From Nyssa sinensis (lineage: Eukaryota; Streptophyta; Magnoliopsida; Cornales; Nyssaceae), in contig CM018043.1 of the NCBI GenBank assembly GCA_008638375.1, positions 37,709,396 to 37,773,395 on the forward strand: a DNA stretch of 64,000 nt, given 5' to 3'. The number at the start of each line of letters is the position of its first letter. The stretch's first letter is position 1. A program made the position numbers and the translations under genes. Of the stretch, positions 1-12,594 are shown piece by piece. The notes beneath the pieces were generated by a model. It was not told the DNA's origin, searched no databases, and was given only the letters and a program-made list of their open reading frames with translations.

Positions 1-765
1 TTCTTGAATATATTTTTTTTGTGGCATTAAAATAAGAAATGGGGGTGTTTCGTGAAATTACATATTTTTACTTATGTCATATGTACCTCCATGTATCGAC
101 TGCTTGACCATAATTGTGAAATCACATGTAGTGGTGCTATACCTTATTGATATTTATACTTATGCTTGTACTTGGGATATGTTGATAGTGTGTGCTTGTG
201 ATGCACACGGGATTTTAGGATGTGTCCTCTCTGAACTTGCATTAATTTTTACACTCTGCTTGCTTGTGTGTTTTGGGAAACCCTACTGAGCGTTATGGCT
301 CACCCTTACTGTTCATGGGAATGACATGTATTGGCTTGATGGAAGATAGTTGTAGGAGCAGTACAGGATGGATCGAAGTCATTGTAGCATTCAGTTACTT
401 TATTGTACTTATTCATTTCTATTTATTAAGGGTGCCTATATGCTTCTCAAATATTCATGTATGTAGGATGTATATAAATATTGGATTGTACAGTCAGCTC
501 TAAACACTACCATATTGTACACTATGGTTGGATGCATGGTTCGTATAGGCCATTTGATTATAATTAATTTCATTTAATCCCTTTACGGGACTTGAAGAAT
601 TATAATCAAGGAACTGAACCGAAACTAATTAAAGGAAATCAATTCAAAAAAAAAGAAAAAAATGGCATGTATTTTAGGTACTTGACTATAATGGTTAGTC
701 CTATTACCAATCTTATTGGGGTCCAATGAGCCCTTAGTCTGGGCCTGCGGGTCAAGGGCGTGACA
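1..765 (+). mobile_element. Element H, 3' part of the 5' LTR (truncated by window edge)
   Basis: This is the end of a plus-strand LTR whose beginning lies outside the window. It ends in GGGCGTGACA, the usual ...CA terminus, and is followed after three bases by a primer binding site. Short open frames here show no protein similarity that I recognise and are treated as chance. The matching 3' LTR appears to begin near 13754. The two visible LTR parts do not overlap, so LTR divergence cannot be judged. Confidence 0.75.
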
Positions 766-986
766 AAATGGTATCAGAGCTTTAGGTTTCGAATACCTAG
801 GGATAGTGAGAGAGGTTAGACCTCAAAGTTATTTAGGCCAATTTGGATTGCATGTTATGTGTGTGCTTGTTGCATTGGTAAGTGTAATTGTGCACTATGC
901 TTGAGTTCCTGATTGACTGGGGCTATGTGCTTTGCTTGGCCTACTGAGTGTCAAAGAGTGTAGGCTTGTGTCTATGTGACAGATCA
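766..986 (+). mobile_element. Element H internal region, 5' part
   Basis: This is the non-coding leader downstream of the PBS of element H. It is cut at 986 by solo LTR S1 and resumes at 12910 after the duplicated target GATCA (982-986 and 12905-12909). No gag start or zinc-knuckle coding sequence is visible. Confidence 0.7.
769..780 (+). other. Primer binding site of element H (initiator tRNA-Met)
   Basis: TGGTATCAGAGC is complementary to the 3' end of plant initiator tRNA-Met and lies three bases after the LTR end. Four bases further on, AGGTTTCGA at 784-792 also matches the complement of that tRNA's T arm, so the contact may be longer than the classical PBS. Confidence 0.9.
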
Positions 987-3730
987 TGTCACAACCCCGA
1001 ATTCGGCCTCTGCGGATCCTGAATCGCGATCGCCACCCTTAGGTTCATGGACCATCAGGTGAGGCTCAAGTAAGCAACGATGCAGGACGGCGGTGCGGTA
1101 CGGCCAAGATTGACAATTGCGGAAGCGTGAAATTTTTTTTCTTTTACTTTTACATTCTGCACACCCGCCCGGTACCATCGCTTCTTCTTCTTCTTCTTCT
1201 TCGGAGGGATAAACGAATATTTTAGATTCAAAGCATACTAAAAATTTAAAAGTTTTACATAATAAATATCTGTTTGCCCCTCGGGGCTTAAGTACGTATT
1301 TGTCTCAAAATTACTACAACAAAATTCGACCAACTATGGGTCCTAATATTTTCAAAAGTCCTTGATCATAGTGGAGTTGCTAATCGCCAGTCCTTAAATT
1401 GGGCAAGGCTCCCATTCATCATTAATACCTAAAAAATGTTGGTATAATGGGGTAAGCTTCAACAAGCCCAGTGAGTAATTCCAGTATTTCGTCATGGGTT
1501 TTCAACTGGTAGTGAGTTAGTTATAAGAGAAGGTTCATATAAACATACACTACCAATTGTACATATACTTCAGATACATAAACCAGAATTCTTCAAAAAG
1601 ATAGCGTGAAACATACAAGGCATTCAAGCTAGGCATGTATTTCAATAATCGCAGAATATAAGAATATTCAAATCACGTAGCATGATGCATTTTTAAAGCA
1701 TTCAATATGCAACAGAATTTATAAACATGTGCAGAATGGCCATTTGAAAGCTAAGGGAATAACTTGAAATCCTTTCCGTGAAAATAGGAGGATGCAAATT
1801 TCTTCTTCTTCAAAACTTCAGAACAAAGAGTTATATAAAACCTATTTCAGGTAAATAGGGGTTTAAAAACCTGTTACCATTTCTGAAAACATTGTCTTCT
1901 TTTCACTTTGATTAGGAGAATGAATCCGTTTTGAACCAGATCCCAATCTTACTTTTGAGAGATCTCATGCTTGGGGGATTAGATCCTGCTACTGAGCATT
2001 CTTCATGTCAATTGGGTTCCGAAGGAACCCAATATCAGTTGTGATGCTTATGCACCATTATCTTTCAAATTTTTTTAATTCTTCAATGATGCTTTTCAAA
2101 GAGTATTGAAAACATGATTTCTTCAAATATGTGCTTTTCACGAGCATTAAAAACATGTCTTTTCAAGAAAAACTTTTTATGAACATCTAAAAACATGGCT
2201 TCTTCGAGAATTGCTTTTAATGAATATTTAAAAACATGGCTTTAATAAAAGAATGAATTTTCATGAGTATTCAAAACATGGATAATTTAATGGAGTTTTT
2301 AAATACTTGAAACATTTAACACATGAGCTTTAGGAATTTTAATCACGATGTATAGGAATTTATTAAAGCATAGACAGAATAAAAAATTTAATTCAAGAGG
2401 CATTTAATAAAATTGGTATTTACATGGACATGTAGAAAGTAACCGTATCATTTGTCAGAATATCAAGAAATGAATTTGCATGCCATGGTAGAATTAATAA
2501 ATAATACGACAGTACATTTTAAATATAAGGCATATAAATACGAGAATTTAAATTTAGAAATATTGCAGATATGAAAACAATTTAGAATATTTAAACTTCA
2601 ATTTACTTCGGAATCCATGGAGATTAGAAACCTCCACTTCAAAGTATGAGATTACTCACCTTGATTCCTCGGATTAGTGCTACTGGTGGGTTTTCCGTTT
2701 TCCTTACTGATTCCTAAAAATCAATTTATGAAAATTTATAAGTTTCACATGTACCTCAATTATCATCAAATTTGTGATCTTAACCTATTCTTAGACTGTA
2801 TAAAGCCTAGATCCTATGATAGGTTTTATTCTTCTTAAATCAGACTACTAGTTGCAATTTATAAGCTGCATTCCGACATCTATTTACTCTTCTGTATTTT
2901 AATTTATAAGGTGGATATTTATCTTCGTTCTTTTTCCTCGAACGACTCTATTTTCTCACAGTTGACGCCTACACTCTCTGATCTTTCAACTAGCTTTCTT
3001 GTGGCCTCTTCTTTCATTAGTCGCCCCATTGAAATGATAGGAGTCCTGAAAATAAACAGCTCCCAAAAAAAGATCTCCACCTTCTTAGCAGTGTTTATTT
3101 TTCTTTTGGTCACCCTTTGCTCCCAGGTTGAATCATCCATGTTGGTTTAATTCAATCTCAACCTAAGGCAGAATTTAAGGTATCATGTAGTTAATTACTA
3201 TTTCTTATTACATTCTTTGGCAACTTCTGAGAATCAAATTCATCAAGACATCAATTAATTTCCTCATTTACTTCAAATCATTCCTAAGTTGATGCTCTCC
3301 ATTTAATTTTAGACCCGTCGTATCCTAATTCCCTAGAATTGGTCTTACCAGTCTATTGTGGTAATTAATAAATTTTATCTTTCACATGACTTATTTTTTC
3401 ATACTTATTTTGGTATTATGGACCTCACCGTTGGGTTCGGAACGTCGAAGAAAGTTGATTTGGACCCTCTCGGCTTTTTATTTGGCTTCGGGCACATTAG
3501 GGGCAATTTGGTAATTTACACTTTTACGTGTCTTAATTTTTTGGAGCCCCGTCTCATAAAATGGACCTCGTCATTGGATTTAGAATGCCCCAAATAGCCA
3601 AATTACACTATTTACTTATTTCATTTGGACTTTATATTAATTTACTATTATTAAATTAATTTAATAATTTAATTAATTACAAAATTATATAATATATATA
3701 TTACTTATGTTAAAATTTTTCAACAGGAAC

Positions 3731-3800
3731 AGGGGTGGCTCAGTGGTCTTGGGGCTTGACTTAGGGCTTGGGCCTGTGAAGGTCACGGTTTCGAACCTGG
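3731..3800 (+). repeat. tRNA-like A-box/B-box module inside S1
   Basis: TGGCTCAGTGG matches the Pol III A-box consensus, and TTCGAACC within GGTTTCGAACC resembles a B-box about 40 bases downstream, followed by a run of T residues near 3820. The module runs antisense to the S1 LTR. No complete cloverleaf is apparent, so this is a SINE-like or tRNA-derived relic rather than a tRNA gene. Confidence 0.5.
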
Positions 3801-5135
3801 GGAGCCGTAGGGTTACCCTTTTTTTTTTTTTCTTCATAAAATTTGCATGCCAAATAGCGGATGAGAGGCTAAATGAGGATAAGGTATCCTTGTTACCACT
3901 GGGGTTTGTTAAATTGGCTTCTGTCCGTGTAGCCAAACAGCCCAAATGTCCATTTAAAATTAAAAAAAAACCCTTAAACCCAGTGACACCGTTCCATTGA
4001 ACTAGCGTCTCAATGACGCCGTCACACTTATGTGGTGTCTCCCCTTATGCATCGACACGTGTCTGAGTCGACACAATGGCTACCTACCTCGGTCAGAATC
4101 AGCCGAGTCAACTCACGAGTTGACCTAGCGGGGTCTTCTTCCCCACGCTTGCGCAGTGTAGCTCTACAAACCCTAGCTACAGTTCTCTTTAGTTTCGTGG
4201 ATTTCTAGTGAAATTTGTGAGGTTTGGTTGATTCCTTTAGGTTTCTGCACATCTCAGGAAGATTTTGGCATTGTTTTAGGGGTTTGGTTTGAGCTCAATA
4301 GTCTAGGGGAAGGTCAATAGGGGGTCTCGGTTCTAAGTATGATTCCTAACCCATTTCAGGGTTATTTGCTATGTGGCTTGTTGCGTTGGACTCCTTGAGT
4401 CATGGGGTATCTATTTCGGACCCTGCATGCAATCTTAAACGTTCCTACATGAACTTGCCATTGTTGAAATTTCGGCATCTCACCTAGACAATGCTTAATA
4501 GTAAGCCATTTTCTCATTTTTTTTGATTTTCCTTCCTTATTTCTTGTGGGTATCACATATTAGAACTTAGAAATGGCTTACTGTGCAAGTTGGGTTTTAA
4601 GTGAGTTTTCCTCAAGCTTAACAATGGTGGTTCTTCATGAGTCGTGCATTTTAGGGCTGTTTTAGGGTCCACATTTCATGCCTCATTCGAGATTATATAC
4701 CTTAGATATAATGCATGCATGAATAAGACCTAAATAACTTGTATGTATGCAAAAATCTTAGAGAGAGGAAAAAAAGGTGAGTTAAAATTTTTACCCTACA
4801 GTGGATTGCCCCGCCCCTCTTCTTCTTCTTATTTGGTTTGGATTGTGGTTTCCTTCAGGTTAGGCAGCCATGCACACAGCCCTTTCTTCTCCTTCTTCTT
4901 CTTCCTCTTCACTTTCTTTATCTACCTCACTCACTCACTCTCTCTCTAGCTGACTTACACTCACATCACACACTTTTGATTCTGATTTTCTGAATCATCC
5001 TATAACCCATGTCACGACCCGAAACCCACCCTATGTCGATCCCGTGTCGCGGGGCCGACCCTAAGGCCGTCCCTACTTTTTCCATTCCTGTATCATAGTA
5101 CTAATATGCAAAATACTAAAATCTTAAAACAATAA

Positions 5136-5229
5136 CAGCGGAAGTCTTAGCAATGACAATGATCAGCGGAAGTCTTTTCAGTAACAGTAATTCAGCGGAA
5201 GTCTTTACAGTACACAATGTCAGCGGAAG
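5136..5229 (-). repeat. Four short tandem repeats with a CTTCCGCTG core in S2
   Basis: Four copies of a 28-29 bp unit each carry CAGCGGAAG on the window strand (CTTCCGCTG in the LTR sense). The first copy is 127 bp from the LTR 3' end, the position at which single copies occur in other LTR families. The core is complementary to the D arm of initiator tRNA-Met. Confidence 0.8.
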
Positions 5230-7748
5230 TCTCATCAATACATAATATGGCTCTACAGTAAACAAAATAAGAACCAAACGTAACCAGCACCCGTGGGTGG
5301 TGAATACATGGGAGAACTAAAACATAGACTGGTATAGTTCCTCAAAATGTCCTCCTACGCTCGTAGACTCCTACTGGGTCTTGTAGCGTCATCACCTAAA
5401 ATGGGGGTAAGTAAGGTGGAATGAGCCACGAGAGCCCAGCAAGTAAAAACAGATCTCCGACACTGGTATCGGTGAAATATGAATCCATGAATAAGATAAT
5501 GATAGCCAATCATAAGTAAAGAGATGCTGTGATAGCCAATGAGAACAGTTGCCTTGATGACCAATGAATCATAGGTCACAATGTTCAATTAGGAGTAATG
5601 GAAATAACATCAATATGAATCTTTCTATGATAATATAACAACAAGAAGGTACTGCCACAATAAACCGATCACAATCAATTCAATGAAGAGTGTCCTCTCA
5701 GTTTAAGATAAGTCATAAGGAATAGTGTCATTTAATAAAGTAATCATATCAATCCCTAAGAGATACATTTACTCTGTTCTCAGGTAGAATGCCAATGCAA
5801 ATGCAAATGAAATGCCAGTGGAAATGCAATGAAAATGCTAGTGGAAATGCCGGTGGAAAGCCTTCGAGGAATTCATTCCTGCCACCTATTCATTCATGTA
5901 CTCGACCCTTAGGTCTCCAATCAAGTCAGAAAGCATCGGATGGATATTGTGACTGAGCACAAATCCGGTATTCATAACACATCATGATCATTCGTGATTC
6001 CATAGAAGTATAAAATGGAATATCATATATTCAATAGAGATATAACAGTAGGCCTTTCCAGGCACGGTTCAATATGAAAGTAATGATACAGTAGTCAATC
6101 AAGGTCCACAAGATAGAACAATATCACATTGTGGATAGCAATAACATGAGGTACTTTCAAGAGTACAAGTTTGGCAGTAAAGAATAAACTTGGCTTTAGA
6201 AACACCACATGGAAGAGAAAGGGAATTTACTTACCTCTAAATGTGCGTTCTTAAATCAGTATCCCATGAGTTTGCCCTTTTCTGTCGAGTCCCCTATATA
6301 TCAATAGATCCGTCTTAGAATTAATGTTATTCAAAAAATTTTATGCCTTACTATCATAAGTATCTCTAACACTAATTTAGACCTTACCATTGAGTCCAGA
6401 ACGCCGAAGAAAGTCGGTTTAGGCTTTCGCGAAATTCCATTTGGACTTTTGTACTAAAAAGGGCAAAATGGTCATTTTGCACTTTTACAGTATTTTATCC
6501 TTCAGGACCCCATCTCATGAAACGAACCTCACTATTAGACTCAGAATGTCCGAGATAATAAATTTTGACTATTCATTTGCCTCGTTTGGACTTCGTTTGA
6601 CCCTTATTTGAATTAGGGGTATTTTTGAAATAAAAGTAATATTTTATAAATTTCTTGTTGGGCCTTAGTATAATTTTCTAAAACATCTGGGGTTCAAATG
6701 TAATTTCCAACAAATCCAGTCTGAACCAGTGGGCTCACTAGGGAAAACCCTAAACCGGTCTGACCCTTCACTGAACCAACCGGTTCAGTCCATTTCAAAG
6801 AACCGGAACCCAATAACCCCTCCCTTATCCTATCCATGGCTTGGATAACCCCAAACCCAATTCCACACTTTCTATCCATGTAACCAAACAACCCAAATAT
6901 CATTTAAATTCCAAACACAAACAACATAGTTTCACCGCCCCTTTTATTTTTGGTTGGGTCCTGACCCGATCCGAACCTAGACCCGGTTCTGTTTTAACCC
7001 GAAATGCCCCCGACATTCCGGTTATCTTCCCCGATCATTTTTCTGTCCATGGTCGTCGGAATAGTAACTGTAGCCACTATTTTTACAATCTTCACGTCTA
7101 ATTTTTACTGTTTTTTAGATCTTTTCATGTCAAATCAATCCCAACGTTTTAAGTCGTCATTTGGACAGTTTTAAACCTAAGAAAGCTATGGTTTTGATCA
7201 TTCTTTTTCCCAGTTTTTGGCGACTGAATTCCTTAGTTTCTGTAATATCCCGACCCGGGATACCGGGTCATATGGCACGCATTTCGAGATTAAAGAAAAT
7301 TTATGTAAAAATATTTACACCAAAGGAAATAATTAATTATTTATTTATATGAAATTATTAACTCTAATTATGATTAAATAAATTTGAACACACAAACACA
7401 CACTTTATGGTGTATTGTGTGTTTGATATAAAGTGTATAAAAGTATATATATACACATGTATGTATATATAAATAGTTAAAATATTATTAATGTTATAAA
7501 GTTATATTAATATATATATATATATATATGTGAACAGTAGTGCAAATGGGTGTGTGTCGGCTGTTGTGTATGAGTGTGTGTAGATGAGTTGTGTGTGTAT
7601 ATATATAATATACATATATCACAAAAATATCAAGGATCCATTTAATGTAAGTTGCCAAAATGGAAAAGCAGAATTAATAGAGTGTAAGATAGGTTGATAA
7701 GGTCAAGAATAAAGGCTGCAAACGTGTAGAGAGAGAAGGAGAAAATGA

Positions 7749-7768
7749 AGAGAGAGAGAGAGAGAGAG
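7749..7768 (+). repeat. (AG)n microsatellite in the S3 leader
   Basis: An uninterrupted AG run lies in the purine-rich stretch downstream of the TATA-like tract of S3. Equivalent GA runs occupy the same relative place in S2 (as CT), S4 and E3, so the tract is part of the LTR design. Confidence 0.9.
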
Positions 7769-9029
7769 TCGGTTTCTCTCTTTAAAAGCAAAGCATGCAA
7801 AACACGCTTGCTTCATACGGAAGAAATCAAGAGAGGGAGAAACTGAGAAGCTAAGGAAGAATTCAAAGCAAGAAGAAAGGAAGGAAACCAAAGGAAAGAA
7901 GGTGAGAAAACTCAAAATTTCCATTTTTCTCTCTCTAGAATATTGCATTATTAGGAATTGTTTTAGAGTTATTCTTTTAAGTATGATGTTAATATATGTT
8001 TAGAAGTGTTTTAAACATGAAAAGAAGTCTTGAAAACGGTTAAAAACATGAAACCCAGTTAAGGCAGCCATTGATGACCTTGCTTGAAGCAGGTCTGAAC
8101 CAACTTATTCCAAACCATTTTTGGCTTATCAAGGCTTCGAGATGAGACCATGAGGGTACTAAAAACCTATACCCGCGATCAAAAAGCTCACGAAATGACC
8201 TCCATAACACGGGTTACAGGTTTTGGTTTTAAAAACCAAACTATGGAACTCACACCGAAACTAGGTTTAAAGAATGGGGAATGAAACCTTATCGAAAATA
8301 GATCATGACAGAAGAAACCTTAATGATTTTGGCTCAAAAACAAGCATATACGAAGGAGTTGCAGGTTGGGTTATCAAACCTCTGCCCGAACCCATGAGAT
8401 CGATTTGAAGCCAAAAACGAATGCCAAAGTAATTGTTTATGTTTTAGGAACAAATTATGATGAAAACAGTGAAGATTTGGTGAATAAAACTCCACGAAAT
8501 TGAAGAAATTCAAACTGTAAAAAAATTAGGGTTCGGTGTGAACAGTGTCGACCTCATGGGGAAGACGACACTGTTCGGGTCAGGCTATGGTTCGGGTCGG
8601 GCCTGGGTTAGATCCGGATCCATCCGATTATGGGTTATTTAAACGGTGACGTTTAAAGGCTAAACATTTTTAATTTTAACCATTAGGGCTGACGTCATCA
8701 TGACGTCAACATTACATGACAAACCGGTTAAACCGGTTGGTTTGTAGGTGAACCGGACCGGTTCACTTAAGATTCCATTGAACCCTTTGGTTTTTGGTTT
8801 TAAATCAATTCAATAAACCAACACTTTTGTTAATTACGGTTTGACTCCAACTGTTTTGTGAAATTACACTGTGGCCCAACTAATGAGGAAATTATGCAAT
8901 TAAGCCCCTGAAAAGTAATTAAATAATTAAATGATTTATTTAATTATTTAATAAATAAAGCAAAATTACTATTTTGCCCCTAAGTCATATATGAAGTAAA
9001 TGAAGTCCAAATCAAACATATGAATAGTG

Positions 9030-9515
9030 TATTTTTACTATTTCGGACATTCTGAGATCAATGGTAGGGTCCGTTTTACGAGACAGGCCCCGAAAAATAA
9101 AGACACGTAAAGGGGTAAATGACCAAAATACCCTTTGACCAAAATTAACAAGTTATTAGTGTATTCTTACTATCTCGGACCTTCTGAGTCCAATGGTGAG
9201 GTCCACGACACGAGATGAGGTCCCGAACATAAAGACACGTAAGGGGGTAAAATGACCAAATTATCCCTAGTACCTTAATAGCCAAATTAAAACCAGGAAA
9301 GGTCTAAATTGACTTTCTTTGACATCCCGAACTCAATAATGGAGTCCAAATTACGAAATGAAGTACAGAGAAATGAGACACGTAAAACAGTAAATGACCA
9401 TTTTATCCTTTTTACATATAAAAGCTCGAATTAAATTCTAAGAAAGCCTAAACCAACTTTCTTCGACGCTCTGGACTCAATAATAGAGTCTATACGACCA
9501 AAAGAAGTGTCTAAA
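9030..9515 (+). repeat. Four diverged GTCC-rich tandem modules in S3
   Basis: Units of roughly 130-150 bp repeat a core of the form CGGAC-TTCTGAG-TCCAATGGT-GAGGTCC followed by ACGAGA-GGG-CCCGAAAA and a tract like AAATGACCAAAATACCCC. The last unit carries the variant AAAGCCTAAACC-ACTTTCTTCGACGCTC. The same ordered modules recur in every LTR family of the window, in differing copy number. Confidence 0.8.
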
Positions 9516-11680
9516 AGAAAAAGACATAAAATTTGGTGAATAGCATCTGTCAGATGACTATGGACTGAAATATTGTCGAAGTATTAAACTGAGGCAAGTA
9601 CGAGAAATGAAATACGAAAAGACACGACACGTAAACATGTCAAATAAATAACTTTAAATTAAAGTTAATGGAGCTACCAGAAGAGTATAAATTGAAATAA
9701 ATTCAATTTCTAACACATTAAATTGTGTCATAGGTTAAGAATACGAGTTAAGTTAAAGTACATATGAAATTATGAAGTCATTTTAGGATCTAATACGATT
9801 AAGCATAAGTTAAGGAATATCGAGATGATATTACAATGAATGTGAAGTTGATGAGATGTTTATGAATTGTTCTTAGGAACTACAAGGAAAGTGGGAAAGC
9901 GCATTTTTAGCACTAACCCTAAAGGACCAAGGTGAGTAACCCTGTATTTGAAGTGGAGATTTAACTCCATGGATTTGAAAAGGTTTTAAATACAAAGATA
10001 TGAAATGTTTGAAATTCCAAATTCAGTGTTTACATGATTCAGTTTTTAATTGTTCTATTTTATAACCCCATTGTGACATGCTCAGTGATTGGTTTCTGCA
10101 ACAGTTTTTCCTTCAAATACTTTTCAGCATGTCTAGTTAAAATGCAATTATTGTTAAATATTCTGAATTTGCTTATTTCAAGTATACGAATGTTTATTAC
10201 GAATTTCTGAAAAGTATCTATGAGAAAAGTCACATGATAAATATTTTATAAGATAATGGTGCATAAGCACACAGACAGCATTTTGGGTTTCTTCGGATCT
10301 CATTGACCTGTCAAAAACCACATAGTCAGTATTTTGGGTTCTTATTGTAACTCATTGACCTGTCATATGAAATGCCCGGTAGCAGGATCTAATCCCCCAG
10401 GCAAATGAGATATCTCCATTTATAAGTAAGATGGGAGTCCGGTTCGAAACGGATTCCACTAATGGAAGTGATAAGATGACAAATGGTTTGAAAATGGAAG
10501 CAGGTTTTTACTCTCATTTTCAATATGCATATGTTTGAGTTTTATATACTCTATTTAAGAAATACATGATATGTTATATGTTTTAAAGTTCATATGTATA
10601 AGTTTAGCTTGAATACTTTAAATGTTTCAAAGCTACATGTTATAAGGAATGCATATATTCTGTATTCAAAGTATACGAACAATTGGCGGTGACTATTTTA
10701 CAAACTCTTATGTACTAAACCACTGCTAATTGAAAACCCCATGACGAATACTGGAATTGCTCACAAGCTTAGATTAGCTTACCCGAACTTTGTTCGGACC
10801 CCCCTTTCAGGTGATTCAGCAGACAAGGCCTTAAGGACGATGGCGATGAGTCTAGCTATTTTTGGAAGGATATGTTAAGTAGTTTCTTTTGAAGAACTTA
10901 TGAACACTAGTAGTACATTTGTATTAGTAGACAATGTAAGAATGTGTAATAAGCCCTCAGGGCAACCGAATATGTATTGTATTAATGTATGAAGTCTTTA
11001 AGTTTGTTATACTCTGAATGTGTAACCATGTACCCTATGTACGAAGCGGCAGTATCGGATGGATGTGCATAATTTAAAATGAGAAAAGAAAAGAAAAAGT
11101 TTTTCACGCTTCCGCAAAACGTATGTTGCACATCTATTCGATACCGCTGCCTATGTGAGCCTTCGCCCAAGGGTCCCCGGACCTGAGGGTGGCGGTCGCG
11201 ATGCGAGATCCGCACAAGGTGGGTTTCGGGTCGTGACAGTTTCCATGCATATTCTTTGATTGTTTTAACCCAGATTTGTCTCTAAATTATTCCTATATAA
11301 TGAGGATCAGTTCCTCATCACTTAAATAGATTTTTAAAACACAAAACACATGGAACCCGAATTATCACAAGACCTGCAACTCCATTTTCCTACCTGGTTT
11401 CTCAACCATTCGAAGTGATTCCTTTTGCATTAACTTTCTACTTTCATACTCTACAAGAACCTAGTATTAAACCAAGCTTTTATGTTTTAAAACTTAAAAA
11501 CGGAACCTTAAAACTCACCTATAATTTCTGTATTTTTCTTCCTTGATGCAGTTCCTCTTTAATCGCTTGGCTTCCTCTCTGAACCCTTGAACCTCCTTTT
11601 TCCTATCTCAATTCCTAAATTTCTCTTCATTTCACACTCATATATATATAAAGAAAACCCACTGCCTCTTTCTTTCTCTA

Positions 11681-11683
<3 letters not shown>

Positions 11684-11721
<38 letters not shown>
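11684..11721 (+). repeat. (CT)n microsatellite in S2
   Basis: A pure CT run of nearly 40 bases lies in the 5' part of the minus-oriented S2 LTR. It reads as (AG)n in the LTR sense and corresponds to the purine-rich leader seen in the other LTRs. Confidence 0.9.
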
Positions 11722-11724
<3 letters not shown>

Positions 11725-12527
11725 CTTTCTTACAGCTATTTCAGACTGCCACCACTGAAATCAAGGTTGTCGGCTGCCTTGCTGTCTCAATTCCATACAC
11801 ACACACAGCCATGCACGGCTACACATGCACCCACTTGCACCATGGCTGTGAGTAGCCTTGCTGCTCTCTTTTCAGCCGCATAACACACACACACAGTGAT
11901 GCATATATACACATAGTGACATACTCGTATTCACCACTGCCACTCACTTTCCCTCTCCTTTTCCTTTACTTTTTCCTTTGCCTCATAAGTATTTAAAATA
12001 CTTATACATATATATATATACTTTACCATGTATATATATACACGTATATTTATACGATTGTATATCTATAAATATATCTACACATGTACATTTTTACGAA
12101 TTTCTAGAAGTGTATGCATACACTTATTTTTATGGATTACGCGTACATGCAAACGTACACGTGTATGAGAATACGTGCATGCACGTATTACGATGCTAGG
12201 TCTTGGGTTGCTCGGGCGTTGCCCGACACTGGCCATACAAATCAAACTATTCATATTTATTCAGTCCTTACAATATCATGATCTAGAGCTTTAATAGCTC
12301 ACATTACACTATTCAATCGACTTGCCTCGATATATGTGTCGTATTCTGGGTCGGGATATCACAACCCACGCATCACACATATAAATATACATCATATTTT
12401 ATTTGTTTTATTTTAAAAATAATTCGTTTGGTTGCATGAATGGCCATTGGCCAATTTCGGAGGTGGCTTTATTTTAATGTGTTTATATATATATATATAT
12501 TTGTTGTAAAATAGGACACAAAAAGTA

Positions 12528-12594
12528 GGCAGCAAGTGGCTACATTTTGGGCTTTAAAACCTTACCTATTTTTGGGTCAAGGGTTCAAAACCCC
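12528..12594 (+). repeat. Second tRNA-like box module inside S1
   Basis: GGCAGCAAGTGG resembles an A-box, and GGGTTCAAAACCCC at 12581-12594 a B-box, with a T run downstream near 12618. Again antisense to the LTR, about 310-380 bp from the S1 5' end. Weaker than the 44993 module. Confidence 0.4.

Larger units (their letters stand above)
7241..11238 (+). mobile_element. Solo LTR S3 (3,998 bp), family F2
   Basis: A plus-oriented LTR starts TGTAATATCCCGACCCGGG and ends GGGTTTCGGGTCGTGACA, flanked by GTTTC at 7236-7240 and 11239-11243. It is uninterrupted and has no PBS, PPT or gag, so it is a solo LTR. Its termini and 3' segment match the LTRs of gag-only element E2. A GA-rich leader (7733-7901) ends in a splice-donor-like AAG/GTGAGA, and CCCCTTTCAG/GT at 10801-10812 resembles an acceptor. 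CACGCTTCCGC lies at 11105-11115, 124 bp from the LTR end. Confidence 0.93.
5010..12363 (-). mobile_element. Solo LTR S2 (net about 3.35 kb), family F1, carrying S3
   Basis: A minus-oriented LTR begins TGTCACGACCCGAAACCC and ends GGGTCGGGATATCACA, with ACCCA at 5005-5009 and 12364-12368. Its sequence is 5010-7240 plus 11244-12363. It closely resembles the E3 LTR in termini, module order and length, so it belongs to the same family. No internal region is present. Near its 3' end it has four copies of CAGCGGAAG spaced 28-29 bp apart (5136, 5164, 5193, 5221). Confidence 0.92.

Noticed and set aside
976..994. Inverted repeat TGTGACA-GATCA-TGTCACA as a functional palindrome
   Set aside because: It is formed by chance from target sequence, the TSD and the start of S1.
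3707..4000. 97-residue open frame at 3707-4000
   Set aside because: It spans the tRNA-like module and a T run in S1; no protein similarity recognised.
11587..11883. 98-residue open frame and many similar short frames of 60-140 codons throughout the LTRs
   Set aside because: Low-complexity translations (Ser/Leu runs from CT repeats, Tyr/Ile runs from TA repeats), no domains, and position in non-coding LTR sequence that is repeated in other copies with changed frames.
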